This document shows positions 26,080 to 34,522 of a stretch of DNA of 64,000 nt, in pieces. The notes under the pieces were generated by a model. It saw only the letters and a list, made by a program, of their open reading frames with translations. It ran no database searches and was not told the DNA's origin. Each line of letters starts with the position of its first letter. Position 1 is the stretch's first letter. A program made the position numbers and the translations under genes. The DNA lies in contig JAITSU010000002.1 of the NCBI GenBank assembly GCA_031287525.1, positions 22,735-86,734 of the forward strand, read 5' to 3'. This DNA is from Zoogloeaceae bacterium (GTDB taxonomy: Bacteria > Pseudomonadota > Gammaproteobacteria > Burkholderiales > Rhodocyclaceae).

Positions 26080-27618
26080 TCAGCCCAGAAACAGCCGATA
26101 CGCCGGGTTTTCGCTTTCGTCCCAGTAACGGTAGCCGAGTTTTTCCAGAAAGGCGTGAAATTCGGCGGCATCGGCGGGGGGGACTTGCATTCCGACCAGC
26201 ACCCGCCCCGTGTCCGCGCCGTGGTTTCTGTAGTGGAACAGGCTGATGTTCCAGCCGGCGCTCATCTGGTTCAAGAAATTCATCAACGCGCCGGGGCGTT
26301 CGGGGAACTCGAAGCGGTAGACCCGTTCGCTCATGCCGCCGTCGCGCACTTGCGGCGCGTGTCCGCCGACCATGTGGCGGACGTGCAGTTTGGCGGTTTC
26401 GTCTTCCGAAAGGTCAAGCGTCGGGTAGCCGTGCCGGGTCAACGCCTCGACCAGTTTCAGGGATTCGGTGCGGCTGGCGACCTGGATGCCGACGTAAACA
26501 TGCGCTTCCTTCCTTTTGTGGTAGCGATAATTGAATTCCGTGATGTTGTGGCGACCAATCAGGGAGACGAATTTTTTGTACGCGCCGGGTTGTTCGGGCA
26601 GGGTCACGGAGAGCACCGCCTCGCGCTGTTCGCCGATTTCGGCGCGTTCGGCGACGAAGCGCAGGCGGTCAAAATTGGTGTTCGCGCCGGACGCCACGGC
26701 GATCAAGGTCTTGTCTTTCAGCTTGTGCTGGCGGGCGTATTCCTTCGCGCCCGCGATGGCGAGCGCGCCGGAAGGTTCGAGAATCGAGCGGGTATCCTCA
26801 AACACATCCTTGATGGCGGCGCAGATGGCGTCGGTATCGACTAACACAATGTCGTCCAGCAACTCCCGGCAGAGGCGGAAGGTTTCTTCCCCGACGAATT
26901 GCACCGCCGTGCCGTCGGCGAACAGCCCGACCTGGGCTAACCGTACCCGCTTGCCCGCGTTGATGGATTGTTTCATGGCGTCGGCATCGAAGGTTTCCAC
27001 GCCAATCACCTTGATTTCCGGGCGCACAGCCTTGATGTAGGCGGCGACGCCCGCCGCCAGACCGCCGCCGCCGATGGCGACGAAAACGGCGTGGATTTTG
27101 CCCGCGTGCGACCCCTGCTGGCGCAGGATTTCCATGCCGATGGTGCCTTGTCCGGCGATGACTTCCGGGTCGTCAAAGGGATGGATGAAGGTGAGTTTTT
27201 CCGCTTTTTCCAGTTCCAGCGCGCGGGCGTAAGCGCCGTCGTAGGAATCCCCCGCCAGCGCCACCTCGCCCCCGCGTTTTTTGACGGCATCCACCTTGAT
27301 GGCGGGCGTGGTGACGGGCATGACGATAACCGCCCGACAGCCGAGATGCGCCGCTGACATGGCAACACCCTGCGCGTGATTACCGGCGGAAGCGCAGATC
27401 ACGCCGTGTTTTAACTTGTCGGCGGAAAGACTGGCGATTTTGTTATACGCCCCCCGCAGTTTGAAGGAAAACACCGGCTGCATGTCCTCGCGTTTCAGGT
27501 AAACGCGGTTGCCGACGCGGGCGGAAAGATTGGGGGCGAAATCCAGCGCGGTTTCTTCGGCGAGGTCGTAGACCCGGGCGGTCAGTATTTTTTGCAGGTA
27601 ATCCGGTTGCATGTTCAT
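26080..27618 (-). CDS. ilvA: Threonine ammonia-lyase, biosynthetic
   Basis: A 512-residue PLP enzyme that makes 2-oxobutanoate from threonine, the first step to isoleucine. PLP lysine in SFKLRGAYNK near residue 55, ASAGNHAQGVA, the glycine loop GGGGLAAGVA, and two C-terminal ACT-like regulatory domains (LPEQPGAYKKF, FPERPGALMNF). The two-domain tail indicates the feedback-regulated biosynthetic form rather than the short catabolic one. Confidence 0.95.
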   Translation of the reverse strand: MNMQPDYLQKILTARVYDLAEETALDFAPNLSARVGNRVYLKREDMQPVFSFKLRGAYNKIASLSADKLKHGVICASAGNHAQGVAMSAAHLGCRAVIVMPVTTPAIKVDAVKKRGGEVALAGDSYDGAYARALELEKAEKLTFIHPFDDPEVIAGQGTIGMEILRQQGSHAGKIHAVFVAIGGGGLAAGVAAYIKAVRPEIKVIGVETFDADAMKQSINAGKRVRLAQVGLFADGTAVQFVGEETFRLCRELLDDIVLVDTDAICAAIKDVFEDTRSILEPSGALAIAGAKEYARQHKLKDKTLIAVASGANTNFDRLRFVAERAEIGEQREAVLSVTLPEQPGAYKKFVSLIGRHNITEFNYRYHKRKEAHVYVGIQVASRTESLKLVEALTRHGYPTLDLSEDETAKLHVRHMVGGHAPQVRDGGMSERVYRFEFPERPGALMNFLNQMSAGWNISLFHYRNHGADTGRVLVGMQVPPADAAEFHAFLEKLGYRYWDESENPAYRLFLG

Positions 27619-27720
27619 TCTTTGAAGGCGAAAGGACGAATTCTAAGCCTTTCCGCGCGCAGGGTGGAATGCGCTTCGCTTTTTCAACCCGCGCGTTTTG
27701 GATGACCCGTCGCCTTGTCT

Positions 27721-30093
27721 CTACGAACCCGAATCCTGTTCTTCGCCTTCCGGTAGATTAGCCAGGGGTTCCGGGATGTGGCAGGCGTAGCCTTGCGCGT
27801 AATCTACGCCGAGTTCGTTGACCATATCGTAGATGGCTTCGCTGCATACGAATTCCGCGACGGTTTTCAGTCCGTGCGCTTGCGCCAGTTGCACGATTGC
27901 CCGCACCACGGCGTAGTCGGAGGTGTCGTGGTTGATATTTTTGACGAATTGACCGTCGATTTTGAGGTAATTGACCTTGAATTGTTTCAGGTAGCCGAAG
28001 GAAGACAGCCCGCTGCCGAAATCATCAAGCGACAGCGCCGCGCCGATACCGCGCATCTGGTCGATGAAACTCAATGCTTGCGTCAGTTGTCCGACGGCGC
28101 AGCTTTCCGTGATTTCAAAACACAGGGAGGCAGGGTCGATTTTGTAGAGATTGATTTGATTCCGCACATAATCCGGGAATTCATGGTCGGAGAGGCTGGC
28201 GCCGGAAACATTGATGGCGTAACGCTCAATGCCGGTGGTCTTGCCCTGCACACGCCATTCCGCCAGTTGTTTGCAGACGTTTTCCACCACCCAGCGATCA
28301 ATATAGGGCATCTGGTTGAAGCGTTCGGCGGCGGCGATGAAACGCGAAGGCGACTGGATGTTGCCCAGGAAATCGCGCAGGCGAATCAGGATTTCGATGT
28401 GACGCGGCGCGCCTTCGCGCAAGGGTTCAAGGCGTTGGAAGTAGAGGATGAAACGACCTTCAGAGAGCGCGGTGGTGATGTGACCGATGGAGCGGAAGTC
28501 TTCCTGACGCAGACGGAAGTATTCGTCGGTTTCGGTATACATCTCGACGCGATTGCGCCCGTGTTCCTTGGCGGCGTAGCAGGCGGTGTCCGCCGCCATC
28601 AGGATGTCGGTGAAATTGTTCATGCTGGCGTTGGCGCGCACCATGCCGATTGACGCGCCGATGCGGAAACTGCGCCCGCCGTAGGTGAAGGTATAGGCGC
28701 GGATTTCGTCGATGAGCAGTCTGGCGCGGCGCATGGCTTCGACTTCATCGCAATCTTGCATGAGGATGCCGAATTCGTCGCCGCCCAGACGCGCCAGAAA
28801 AGCCTGTTCGACCTGATTTTGCAGCATCTTGGTCAGACCAATCAGAAGCTGGTCGCCCGCGCCATGCCCGCAGGTGTCGTTCACGACCTTGAACTGGTCG
28901 AGGTCAAGATAGAGAATGGAAACCGGCTGTTGCTCATGTTTGTACAGTTCCAGCGCCTGTTGCAACTGGCGTTCAAAGGCGCGACGGTTGAAAAGACCGG
29001 TGAGCGGGTCGTGAATCGCCTGATAAGCCAGTTCTTCGGTGGCGTGATGTTGCAGGGTGATGTCGCGGATACTGGAACGATAGCCGAGCGAAAGCCCTTG
29101 CGCGTCACGGATGGCCTGCCAGGAGATGGCGCACCACAGGCTGCGTCCATCCTGACGCCGGAGGCGGAATTCCAGATTCTCCCCGCTATGTCCGTCCAAC
29201 GCCTGCCGCATCTGGTGGCGCACCAGTTCCTTGTCGTCGTCATGCACCAGCGCGAGCGGAAAATCCGCCATCTTCATGCATTCTTCCGGGGTGTAGCCGG
29301 CGATGCGATGCACGGCGGGATTCACCCAGCGCAGCCTGCCTTCCGGGTCGAACCAGTTTTCCCAGTCGTGGGTGTAGTCGGCGATGGCGCGAAAACGCTG
29401 CCGACCGTCTTCCAGTTCGCACATGCGGGAATGCACGGCGTCGATCATGTGGTTGAAACTTTCCCCCAGCCGCGCGATTTCGTCGTGTCCGCTCACTTTG
29501 ATCCGCAGATCAAAATTTTTCTTCGCCACCTGAAAGGCGGCGTCCGAGAGTTGCACCAGTCGGCGGGTCAGGTAGTAAATGACGAGCGACATGAAGAAGG
29601 CCAGCAATACGATGCCGCCGATGGCAATCATGATATTTTGCGCGAGCAGGGTTTGTTTCGCTTCGGTAATGAACGAATTGTGCAGCCCGATATACAACTG
29701 ACCGTATTGCTGATCACTAATGCCGATCGGGAACAGCGCATTCGTCAGACCATCCGATTGACCGGGCAGGGGCAGGGGTTGGTTGTCTGGCCAGTTAACC
29801 GCGATGCGCGCGCCATCTCCCAGAACGACGGCGATATAGGCGATATGTTTCACTGTTTGCCATTCTTCCAGCGTTTCACGCAGGGCAGCGTAATCGCCGG
29901 TCAGCAGGTAGGGCAGAGTGGCTGAACTGAACGCCATGCCCATTGAATTAATGTTCTCGTTTTGCTGTTCATGCAGGTAACGGTTGGCGAGCGTGATGCT
30001 GTTCCCGATGAGCATGGAGACCATCAGCGCGCAGACTAAAAAGCTGCCCAGGAGCAGCCGCACGCGGAAAGAATTCGCCAGATAACGGATCAT
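27721..30093 (-). CDS. Membrane PAS-GGDEF-EAL c-di-GMP protein
   Basis: A 790-residue protein: N-terminal TM (residues 12-32), a periplasmic sensor loop to about 148, a second TM, HAMP, PAS (about 230-345), GGDEF (about 350-520) and EAL (about 530-780). The diguanylate cyclase motif GGDEF is intact. In the EAL domain the signature reads EIL, with later catalytic residues kept (NVSGASLS, EITES, DDFGSG, LKIDGQF), so phosphodiesterase activity is plausible. Its start overlaps the PhnD-like gene by 4 bases, which suggests the binding protein feeds a ligand signal to it. Confidence 0.9.
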   Translation of the reverse strand: MIRYLANSFRVRLLLGSFLVCALMVSMLIGNSITLANRYLHEQQNENINSMGMAFSSATLPYLLTGDYAALRETLEEWQTVKHIAYIAVVLGDGARIAVNWPDNQPLPLPGQSDGLTNALFPIGISDQQYGQLYIGLHNSFITEAKQTLLAQNIMIAIGGIVLLAFFMSLVIYYLTRRLVQLSDAAFQVAKKNFDLRIKVSGHDEIARLGESFNHMIDAVHSRMCELEDGRQRFRAIADYTHDWENWFDPEGRLRWVNPAVHRIAGYTPEECMKMADFPLALVHDDDKELVRHQMRQALDGHSGENLEFRLRRQDGRSLWCAISWQAIRDAQGLSLGYRSSIRDITLQHHATEELAYQAIHDPLTGLFNRRAFERQLQQALELYKHEQQPVSILYLDLDQFKVVNDTCGHGAGDQLLIGLTKMLQNQVEQAFLARLGGDEFGILMQDCDEVEAMRRARLLIDEIRAYTFTYGGRSFRIGASIGMVRANASMNNFTDILMAADTACYAAKEHGRNRVEMYTETDEYFRLRQEDFRSIGHITTALSEGRFILYFQRLEPLREGAPRHIEILIRLRDFLGNIQSPSRFIAAAERFNQMPYIDRWVVENVCKQLAEWRVQGKTTGIERYAINVSGASLSDHEFPDYVRNQINLYKIDPASLCFEITESCAVGQLTQALSFIDQMRGIGAALSLDDFGSGLSSFGYLKQFKVNYLKIDGQFVKNINHDTSDYAVVRAIVQLAQAHGLKTVAEFVCSEAIYDMVNELGVDYAQGYACHIPEPLANLPEGEEQDSGS

Positions 30094-30935
30094 GGCGCAC
30101 CGGGTTTGAGGGGCACAAACGATCGAATCAAGGCGGTATAAGGCAGCGCCGTCTTGATGTCCTTTTCCGTGACAGGCGCGTAGCCTTCATACCCGGTCGA
30201 CAGGAAAAATACCTTGCCGGCATCGGTGGACGCAAAGCTGTTCAATGCGGCCTTGATTTTCGCGATCAGGTCGGGACCCAGTTGCGCGCGCGCCAATGTC
30301 ATTAAATGTGGCATCTCCTTCATGTTTTCAGTACGAATACCCGTGAGTTGGGCGCGTACATCGGCGGGCATCTGGTTCAATACGGCTTGCGTGCTGACGG
30401 CAGCCGCCGCTTCCGCCAGGGAGACGGCAATGATGGCCGCCGCGTGATTGGGGCGTTCCAGCAGCAAATAATCCCGCCCCGCGTACATGCCGTTTTCTTC
30501 CATCTGTCTGATTCCCGCCACGTAAAAGAAAGAGGCGCGTTCAGGGAAAGCGATGCGTTCGCCGCGCAAGTCGGCGAGGGTTTTGATGCCGCTGGCGGTA
30601 CGCACGATAAAGGAGATGGACATGGGCGCCTGATAACGCGCCAGCGGCGTATAGCCATATTCCAGAAAAAGCGCGCCGAAGTGCGGCGGCGTGATGATGA
30701 TGTCGAAACGGTCGTTCAGGCAATCCGCGAGAAAGGCCACATGATTCGCTGAGGTATGGAACTTGACGGGGCGGTTCAGGCGTTGTTCCAGATGTTTTTG
30801 CAGGGCTTGATGGGTTTTGAACAGGGTGGTCGGCGCCGTGAACGGCGCGATGCCCAGACGCAAAACGTCCTCTGCGCCGAAGACGGAGCCGGCGAACAAC
30901 AGGCAAAACAATGTCAGAAGGACGCGACGCAGCAT
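30090..30935 (-). CDS. PhnD-like periplasmic substrate-binding protein
   Basis: About 281 residues from the ATG at 30935. It has a signal peptide (MLRRVLLTLFCLLFAGSVFGAE) and then the PhnD fold (LRLGIAPFTAPTTLFKTHQALQKHLEQRLNRPV, DIIITPPHFGALFL, SFIVRTASGI). PhnD proteins bind phosphonate or phosphite for ABC uptake, but no ABC transporter genes are here; the partner is a c-di-GMP membrane protein. A sensory role is more likely than transport (inference). The frame extends to 31031, but the earlier codons precede the signal peptide. Confidence 0.85.
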   Translation of the reverse strand: MLRRVLLTLFCLLFAGSVFGAEDVLRLGIAPFTAPTTLFKTHQALQKHLEQRLNRPVKFHTSANHVAFLADCLNDRFDIIITPPHFGALFLEYGYTPLARYQAPMSISFIVRTASGIKTLADLRGERIAFPERASFFYVAGIRQMEENGMYAGRDYLLLERPNHAAAIIAVSLAEAAAAVSTQAVLNQMPADVRAQLTGIRTENMKEMPHLMTLARAQLGPDLIAKIKAALNSFASTDAGKVFFLSTGYEGYAPVTEKDIKTALPYTALIRSFVPLKPGAP

Positions 30936-31066
30936 GATGATGTAAATCCGGTTTCTCTGTTGACTCTGGACATGAAACACACAGGGAACAAAGCGGTTGT
31001 CAGTACGTGTGCGCTGGATTGTAACAAACAATTTGTATCATATAGATAACCTTGGACACAAACTAT

Positions 31067-31086
31067 ACTATAACTTTAGTTATAGT
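31067..31086. promoter_or_regulatory. Perfect AT-rich palindrome upstream of the PhnD-like gene
   Basis: ACTATAACTTTAGTTATAGT, an 8-bp stem with a 4-base centre, in an AT-rich stretch of a GC-rich genome. It lies about 130 bases before the phnD-like start codon and could be a repressor operator for that operon; no T tract follows on either strand. Confidence 0.45.
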
Positions 31087-31236
31087 GTCTCTCGCTCGTT
31101 TTGTCAGGCAGGGGCGCTGATGGAAAGAAGCGGGTCGTGGGCATGTACAGTACACGTCCGGGGCGTGACCGACAAGGCGTAATATCCGTGTAAATTGTAA
31201 TTGTCTCGCGGGTTTGGGCGACGCGGGCGTCAATGA

Positions 31237-31265
31237 TTGACGCCCGCGCCGGGGATCCCTATAAT
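31237..31265 (+). promoter_or_regulatory. Sigma70 promoter of the tRNA-Lys operon
   Basis: TTGACG (31237-31242), a 17-base spacer and TATAAT (31260-31265), followed by a GC-rich start region (CGCGGG), as usual for stable RNA genes. The -35 box overlaps the right arm of a perfect palindrome GCGGGCGTCA/TGACGCCCGC (31223-31247), which may be an older terminator or an operator. Confidence 0.85.
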
Positions 31266-31285
31266 CGCGGGTCTTTCTTGACCGG

Positions 31286-31361
31286 GGGTCGGTAGCTCAG
31301 TCGGTAGAGCAGCGGACTTTTAATCCGTTGGTCGCGAGTTCGAGTCTCGCCCGACCCACCA
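31286..31361 (+). tRNA. tRNA-Lys(TTT)
   Basis: A 76-nt tRNA with encoded CCA. Acceptor GGGTCGG/CCGACCC, anticodon loop CTTTTAA (anticodon TTT) in a GCGGA/TCCGT stem, T loop TTCGAGT. First gene of a short operon. Confidence 0.96.
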
Positions 31362-31406
31362 GAAATTGCCATCAGCGCGCGGCTTTTGTATCATGCGCGG
31401 GCGCTT

Positions 31407-31482
31407 GGGATGTTAGCTCAGTTGGTAGAGCAGCGGACTCTTAATCCGTAGGTCCACAGTTCGAATCTGTGACATCCCACCA
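31407..31482 (+). tRNA. tRNA-Lys(CTT)
   Basis: A 76-nt tRNA with encoded CCA. Acceptor GGGATGT/ACATCCC, anticodon loop CTCTTAA (anticodon CTT), T loop TTCGAAT. It lies 45 bases after tRNA-Lys(TTT), so the two are probably cut from one precursor. Confidence 0.96.
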
Positions 31483-31554
31483 ATGAACATCCCGAAAGGT
31501 CGTCGTACAGTTTGCCGCGACCTTTTGTTTTCACCCAACCTTTTGGAGTATCAC

Positions 31555-31704
31555 ATGGCTATCAATCGCACCCGCCGTTCGTCCATCGAACGCCGCTGTC
31601 TTTCCAAGACCGGCAAACGTGTTTTTCGTGGCAAAGGCTGCGCCATGATGCGGATCATCTACCAGGCCGAATGTCAGGCGCGTAACCGCAAGGCGCTGGG
31701 TTAA
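31555..31704 (+). CDS. Small, highly basic protein in the tRNA-Lys operon
   Basis: A 49-residue ORF, MAINRTRRSSIERR...ARNRKALG, with 14 Arg/Lys, four Cys/Met-rich core positions and only two Glu. A GGAG box lies six bases before the ATG, and an intrinsic terminator follows 29 bases after the stop, so the ORF closes the tRNA operon. I do not recognise a family. It is reminiscent of the protamine-like Tpr peptide encoded in the E. coli tyrT tRNA operon, but I see no clear sequence match. Confidence 0.6.
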   Translation: MAINRTRRSSIERRCLSKTGKRVFRGKGCAMMRIIYQAECQARNRKALG

Positions 31705-31732
31705 GTTTTCCCCGTTCCGAGCATTTTTCTGA

Positions 31733-31767
31733 AAGCCCTGGCTGCCGCGCGCGCCGGGGCTTTTTTG
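31733..31767 (+). terminator. Intrinsic terminator of the tRNA-Lys operon
   Basis: AAGCCC and GGGGCTT pair around a GC-rich loop, followed by TTTTTT. Confidence 0.8.
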
Positions 31768-31789
31768 TTCGGGCGCATGGATTTCCAAC

Positions 31790-33034
31790 ATGACTGAACT
31801 GATTTTAGAGGCGGGCAAGGAGCGTTCCCTGTTTCGTCGCCATCCCTGGCTGTTCGACAGCGCCGTGCATCGCGTCAAGGGACGCGCGCGCGCCGGAGAT
31901 ACGGTGACGATACTCGCGCATGACGGGCGCGTGTTGGGCAAGGGCGCGTACAGCCCGCACTCGCGCATTCGCTGCCGGGTGTGGAGTTTCGACGCCGACA
32001 GCATCATTGACGACGCTTTTTTCAAGCGGCGGGTCGCCACCGCCGTGGCGCGGCGTCAAGCTTTGCCGGAACTGGCGGGGCAGGAAGGCTTGCGCCTGAT
32101 TCACGCCGAATCGGACGGCTTGCCCGGCGTCATTGCCGACCAGTACGGCGATACCGTGGTGCTGCAATTAACCAGCGCGGGCGCGGAAAAATGGCGGCAG
32201 GCGTTGGTCGGCGCGTTGGTACAGGCAACTGGCTGCGCACGTATTTACGAGCGTTCCGATTCCGAAGTCCGCAAGCTGGAAGGGCTGACGGCGGCGACAG
32301 GCTGGCTGTATGGCGAAGCGCCCGCTTTTGCGGGCGGCGAAATCAGCATCATGGAAAACGGCGTACGTCTGGGCGTGGATTACGCGGGCGGACACAAGAC
32401 CGGCTTTTATCTCGACCAGCGCGACAATCGCGCCCGTCTCGCCGGGCTGACGGCGGGCAAGTCGGTGCTGAACTGTTTTTGCTACACCGGCGGTTTTTCG
32501 CTGCAAGCCCTGCGCGGCGGGGCGGCGTCGGTGCTCTCCATCGACTCCTCGGCTCCGGCGCTTGACCGCGCCCGCGCCAATCTGGCGCTGAACCCGAACC
32601 TGCCCGCCGAACGCGCCGAATGGCTGGAAGCCGACGTGTTTCAAGCCTTGCGCGACTTGCGACAGGCAGGACGCGGTTTCGATCTGATTGTGCTCGACCC
32701 GCCCAAATTCGCGCCATCCGCCGCTCACGCCCAGCGCGCGGCGCGGGCGTACAAGGACATCAATCTGTTGGGCTTTCGCCTTTTGAATCCGGGCGGCTTG
32801 CTGATGACTTACTCCTGTTCCGGCGGCGTCGGTCTGGAACTGTTCCAGAAAATCGTCGCGGGCGCGGCGCTCGACGCCTGCCGCGACGCGCATATTGTGG
32901 CGCGTTTGTCCGGCGCGGCTGACCATCCCGTCGCCCTCAATTTTCCTGAAGGCGAATACCTGAAAGGCTTGCTTGTTCAGGTGTCGGGTGACTGTCAGGT
33001 GACGGGTGACAGGTGTCAGGGAGCAGTGGTATGA
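31790..33034 (+). CDS. rlmI: RlmI-like 23S rRNA (cytosine-C5) methyltransferase
   Basis: A 414-residue enzyme: N-terminal PUA domain (residues 1-70, HPWLFDSAVHRVKG), a central EEHEE-type region and a C-terminal Rossmann methyltransferase with VLNCFCYTGGFSLQA (SAM site), LDPPKFAPS and TYSCSGG (catalytic Cys). RlmI methylates C1962 of 23S rRNA in E. coli. The last 15-20 residues (VSGDCQVTGDRCQGAVV) are encoded by GTGACAGGTG-type repeat sequence, so the natural C-terminus has probably been extended. Confidence 0.9.
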   Translation: MTELILEAGKERSLFRRHPWLFDSAVHRVKGRARAGDTVTILAHDGRVLGKGAYSPHSRIRCRVWSFDADSIIDDAFFKRRVATAVARRQALPELAGQEGLRLIHAESDGLPGVIADQYGDTVVLQLTSAGAEKWRQALVGALVQATGCARIYERSDSEVRKLEGLTAATGWLYGEAPAFAGGEISIMENGVRLGVDYAGGHKTGFYLDQRDNRARLAGLTAGKSVLNCFCYTGGFSLQALRGGAASVLSIDSSAPALDRARANLALNPNLPAERAEWLEADVFQALRDLRQAGRGFDLIVLDPPKFAPSAAHAQRAARAYKDINLLGFRLLNPGGLLMTYSCSGGVGLELFQKIVAGAALDACRDAHIVARLSGAADHPVALNFPEGEYLKGLLVQVSGDCQVTGDRCQGAVV

Positions 33035-33095
33035 GTTACGCAACTCCTCCCCAATCCCGACGGGCTGACACCTGTCACCTGCTCCCTGAATCGCA

Positions 33096-34520
33096 ATGAG
33101 CCTGCTTTCGCAACTGTTGCGCCGACGCAACGCCTATCTCAAAATCTGGCTGGGACGGCTGGTGTTTTGGGGCGGCGCGGTCAGCGTCGGGCTGCTTTCC
33201 GCGCTGTTTGTCGAATTGTCGGAAACCTTGAGCGGCGTCTTCATGCGCGGCGTGGCGCGTTACGGGTGGCTGCCCCTGCTGGTGACGCCCTTGGGCGGGG
33301 CGCTTTGCGTGTGGCTGACCCGCCGCTATTTCGCTGGCGCGGAAGGCAGCGGCATCCCGCAAACGCTGGCGGAGATGCGCCATCCCCATCAGGCGGAATC
33401 CGGCTGGCGTCCCCTGCTCTCGCTTCGCATCATCTGCGGCAAGATACTGGTGGGCGCTTCCGCCGTGGGCTGCGGTTTTTCTCTGGGGCGCGAAGGCCCG
33501 ACCGTGCAGATTGGCGCGTCGCTGATGAACGCCATTCATCGCCTGTTGCCCGCCGGATTGCACATCCAGCGCAATCACCTGCTGGTGGCGGGCGGCGCGG
33601 CGGGAATCGCGGCGGCGTTCAACGCGCCGCTGGCGGGCATCATGTTCGCCATCGAAGAAATGAGCCGCGGCGTGGAAGCGCGCATGTCCGGTCTCATCAT
33701 CACCGCCATCGTGCTGGCAGGCGTGACGGCGCAAGCCCTGAAAGGCAGCGGCGGCAATTATTTCGGGACGGTTCTGATGATTGCGGGCGATAGCGACCAA
33801 CTCGCCGCCGTGGCGATTTCCGTGCTGGCTTGCGGGCTGTTGGGCGGGCTGTTTTCGCGCATGATGGTCTTGGGCGCGACGAGCTGGAAGGGGCGTCTGG
33901 CGGATTTGCGGGCGCGGCGTCCGGTGCTGTTCGCCGCCCTCTGCGGGCTGCTGGTCGCCGGATTGGGCATGGTCACGGGCGGCGCGGTATTCGGCGGCGG
34001 GCTGGAACAAACGCAAGCCCTGCTGGACGCCGATACGGTCGTACAAGCGCAAACGCAGGTCGGCGCGGCGCACTGGTATTTCGTCCCCGCCAAATTCATG
34101 GCAACCCTGATCGCCTATTTCTCCGGCTTGCCCGGCGGCATTTTCGCGCCCGCCCTGTCCATCGGCGCGGGCATCGGGCACGAACTCGCGCAACTCCTGC
34201 CCGCGCAGAATCTTTCTGACCTGCATGGATTGCTGTTGCAACAGGACATGCGGAACATGATGCTGGCGCTGTGCATGGCGGGCTTTCTCGCTGCCGCTAC
34301 GCAAGCCCCGTTGACTTCCTTCCTGATTGTGATGGAAATGGTCAATGGTTATTCGCTGGTCATCAGCCTGATGGTGGTTTCGCTGATTTGCGCCGGTATC
34401 TCCCGCCTCATCAGCCCGCCGCTGTATTCCACGCTGGCGGCGGCGATTGTGGCGAAACAGATGGCGGCGCGGTTGCCCGCTACGGCGCAGTCGTCGCCAC
34501 AGTCTTCGCAACCGCCCTGA
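33096..34520 (+). CDS. clcA: CLC-type chloride channel / H+:Cl- antiporter
   Basis: A 474-residue polytopic inner-membrane protein with the CLC selectivity motifs GSGIPQ, GREGPTVQIGA (gating Glu) and GIFAPALSIGAG. The internal proton glutamate of antiporters is present in FAIEEMSRG, so it is likely an exchanger rather than a passive channel. No CBS domains. It ends two bases before the NodJ-like gene. Confidence 0.92.
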   Translation: MSLLSQLLRRRNAYLKIWLGRLVFWGGAVSVGLLSALFVELSETLSGVFMRGVARYGWLPLLVTPLGGALCVWLTRRYFAGAEGSGIPQTLAEMRHPHQAESGWRPLLSLRIICGKILVGASAVGCGFSLGREGPTVQIGASLMNAIHRLLPAGLHIQRNHLLVAGGAAGIAAAFNAPLAGIMFAIEEMSRGVEARMSGLIITAIVLAGVTAQALKGSGGNYFGTVLMIAGDSDQLAAVAISVLACGLLGGLFSRMMVLGATSWKGRLADLRARRPVLFAALCGLLVAGLGMVTGGAVFGGGLEQTQALLDADTVVQAQTQVGAAHWYFVPAKFMATLIAYFSGLPGGIFAPALSIGAGIGHELAQLLPAQNLSDLHGLLLQQDMRNMMLALCMAGFLAAATQAPLTSFLIVMEMVNGYSLVISLMVVSLICAGISRLISPPLYSTLAAAIVAKQMAARLPATAQSSPQSSQPP

Positions 34521-34522
34521 CC

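Noticed and set aside
30997..31182. Small ORF upstream of the tRNA-Lys operon
   Set aside because: No ribosome site and no similarity; it spans the AT-rich palindrome and probable promoter region.
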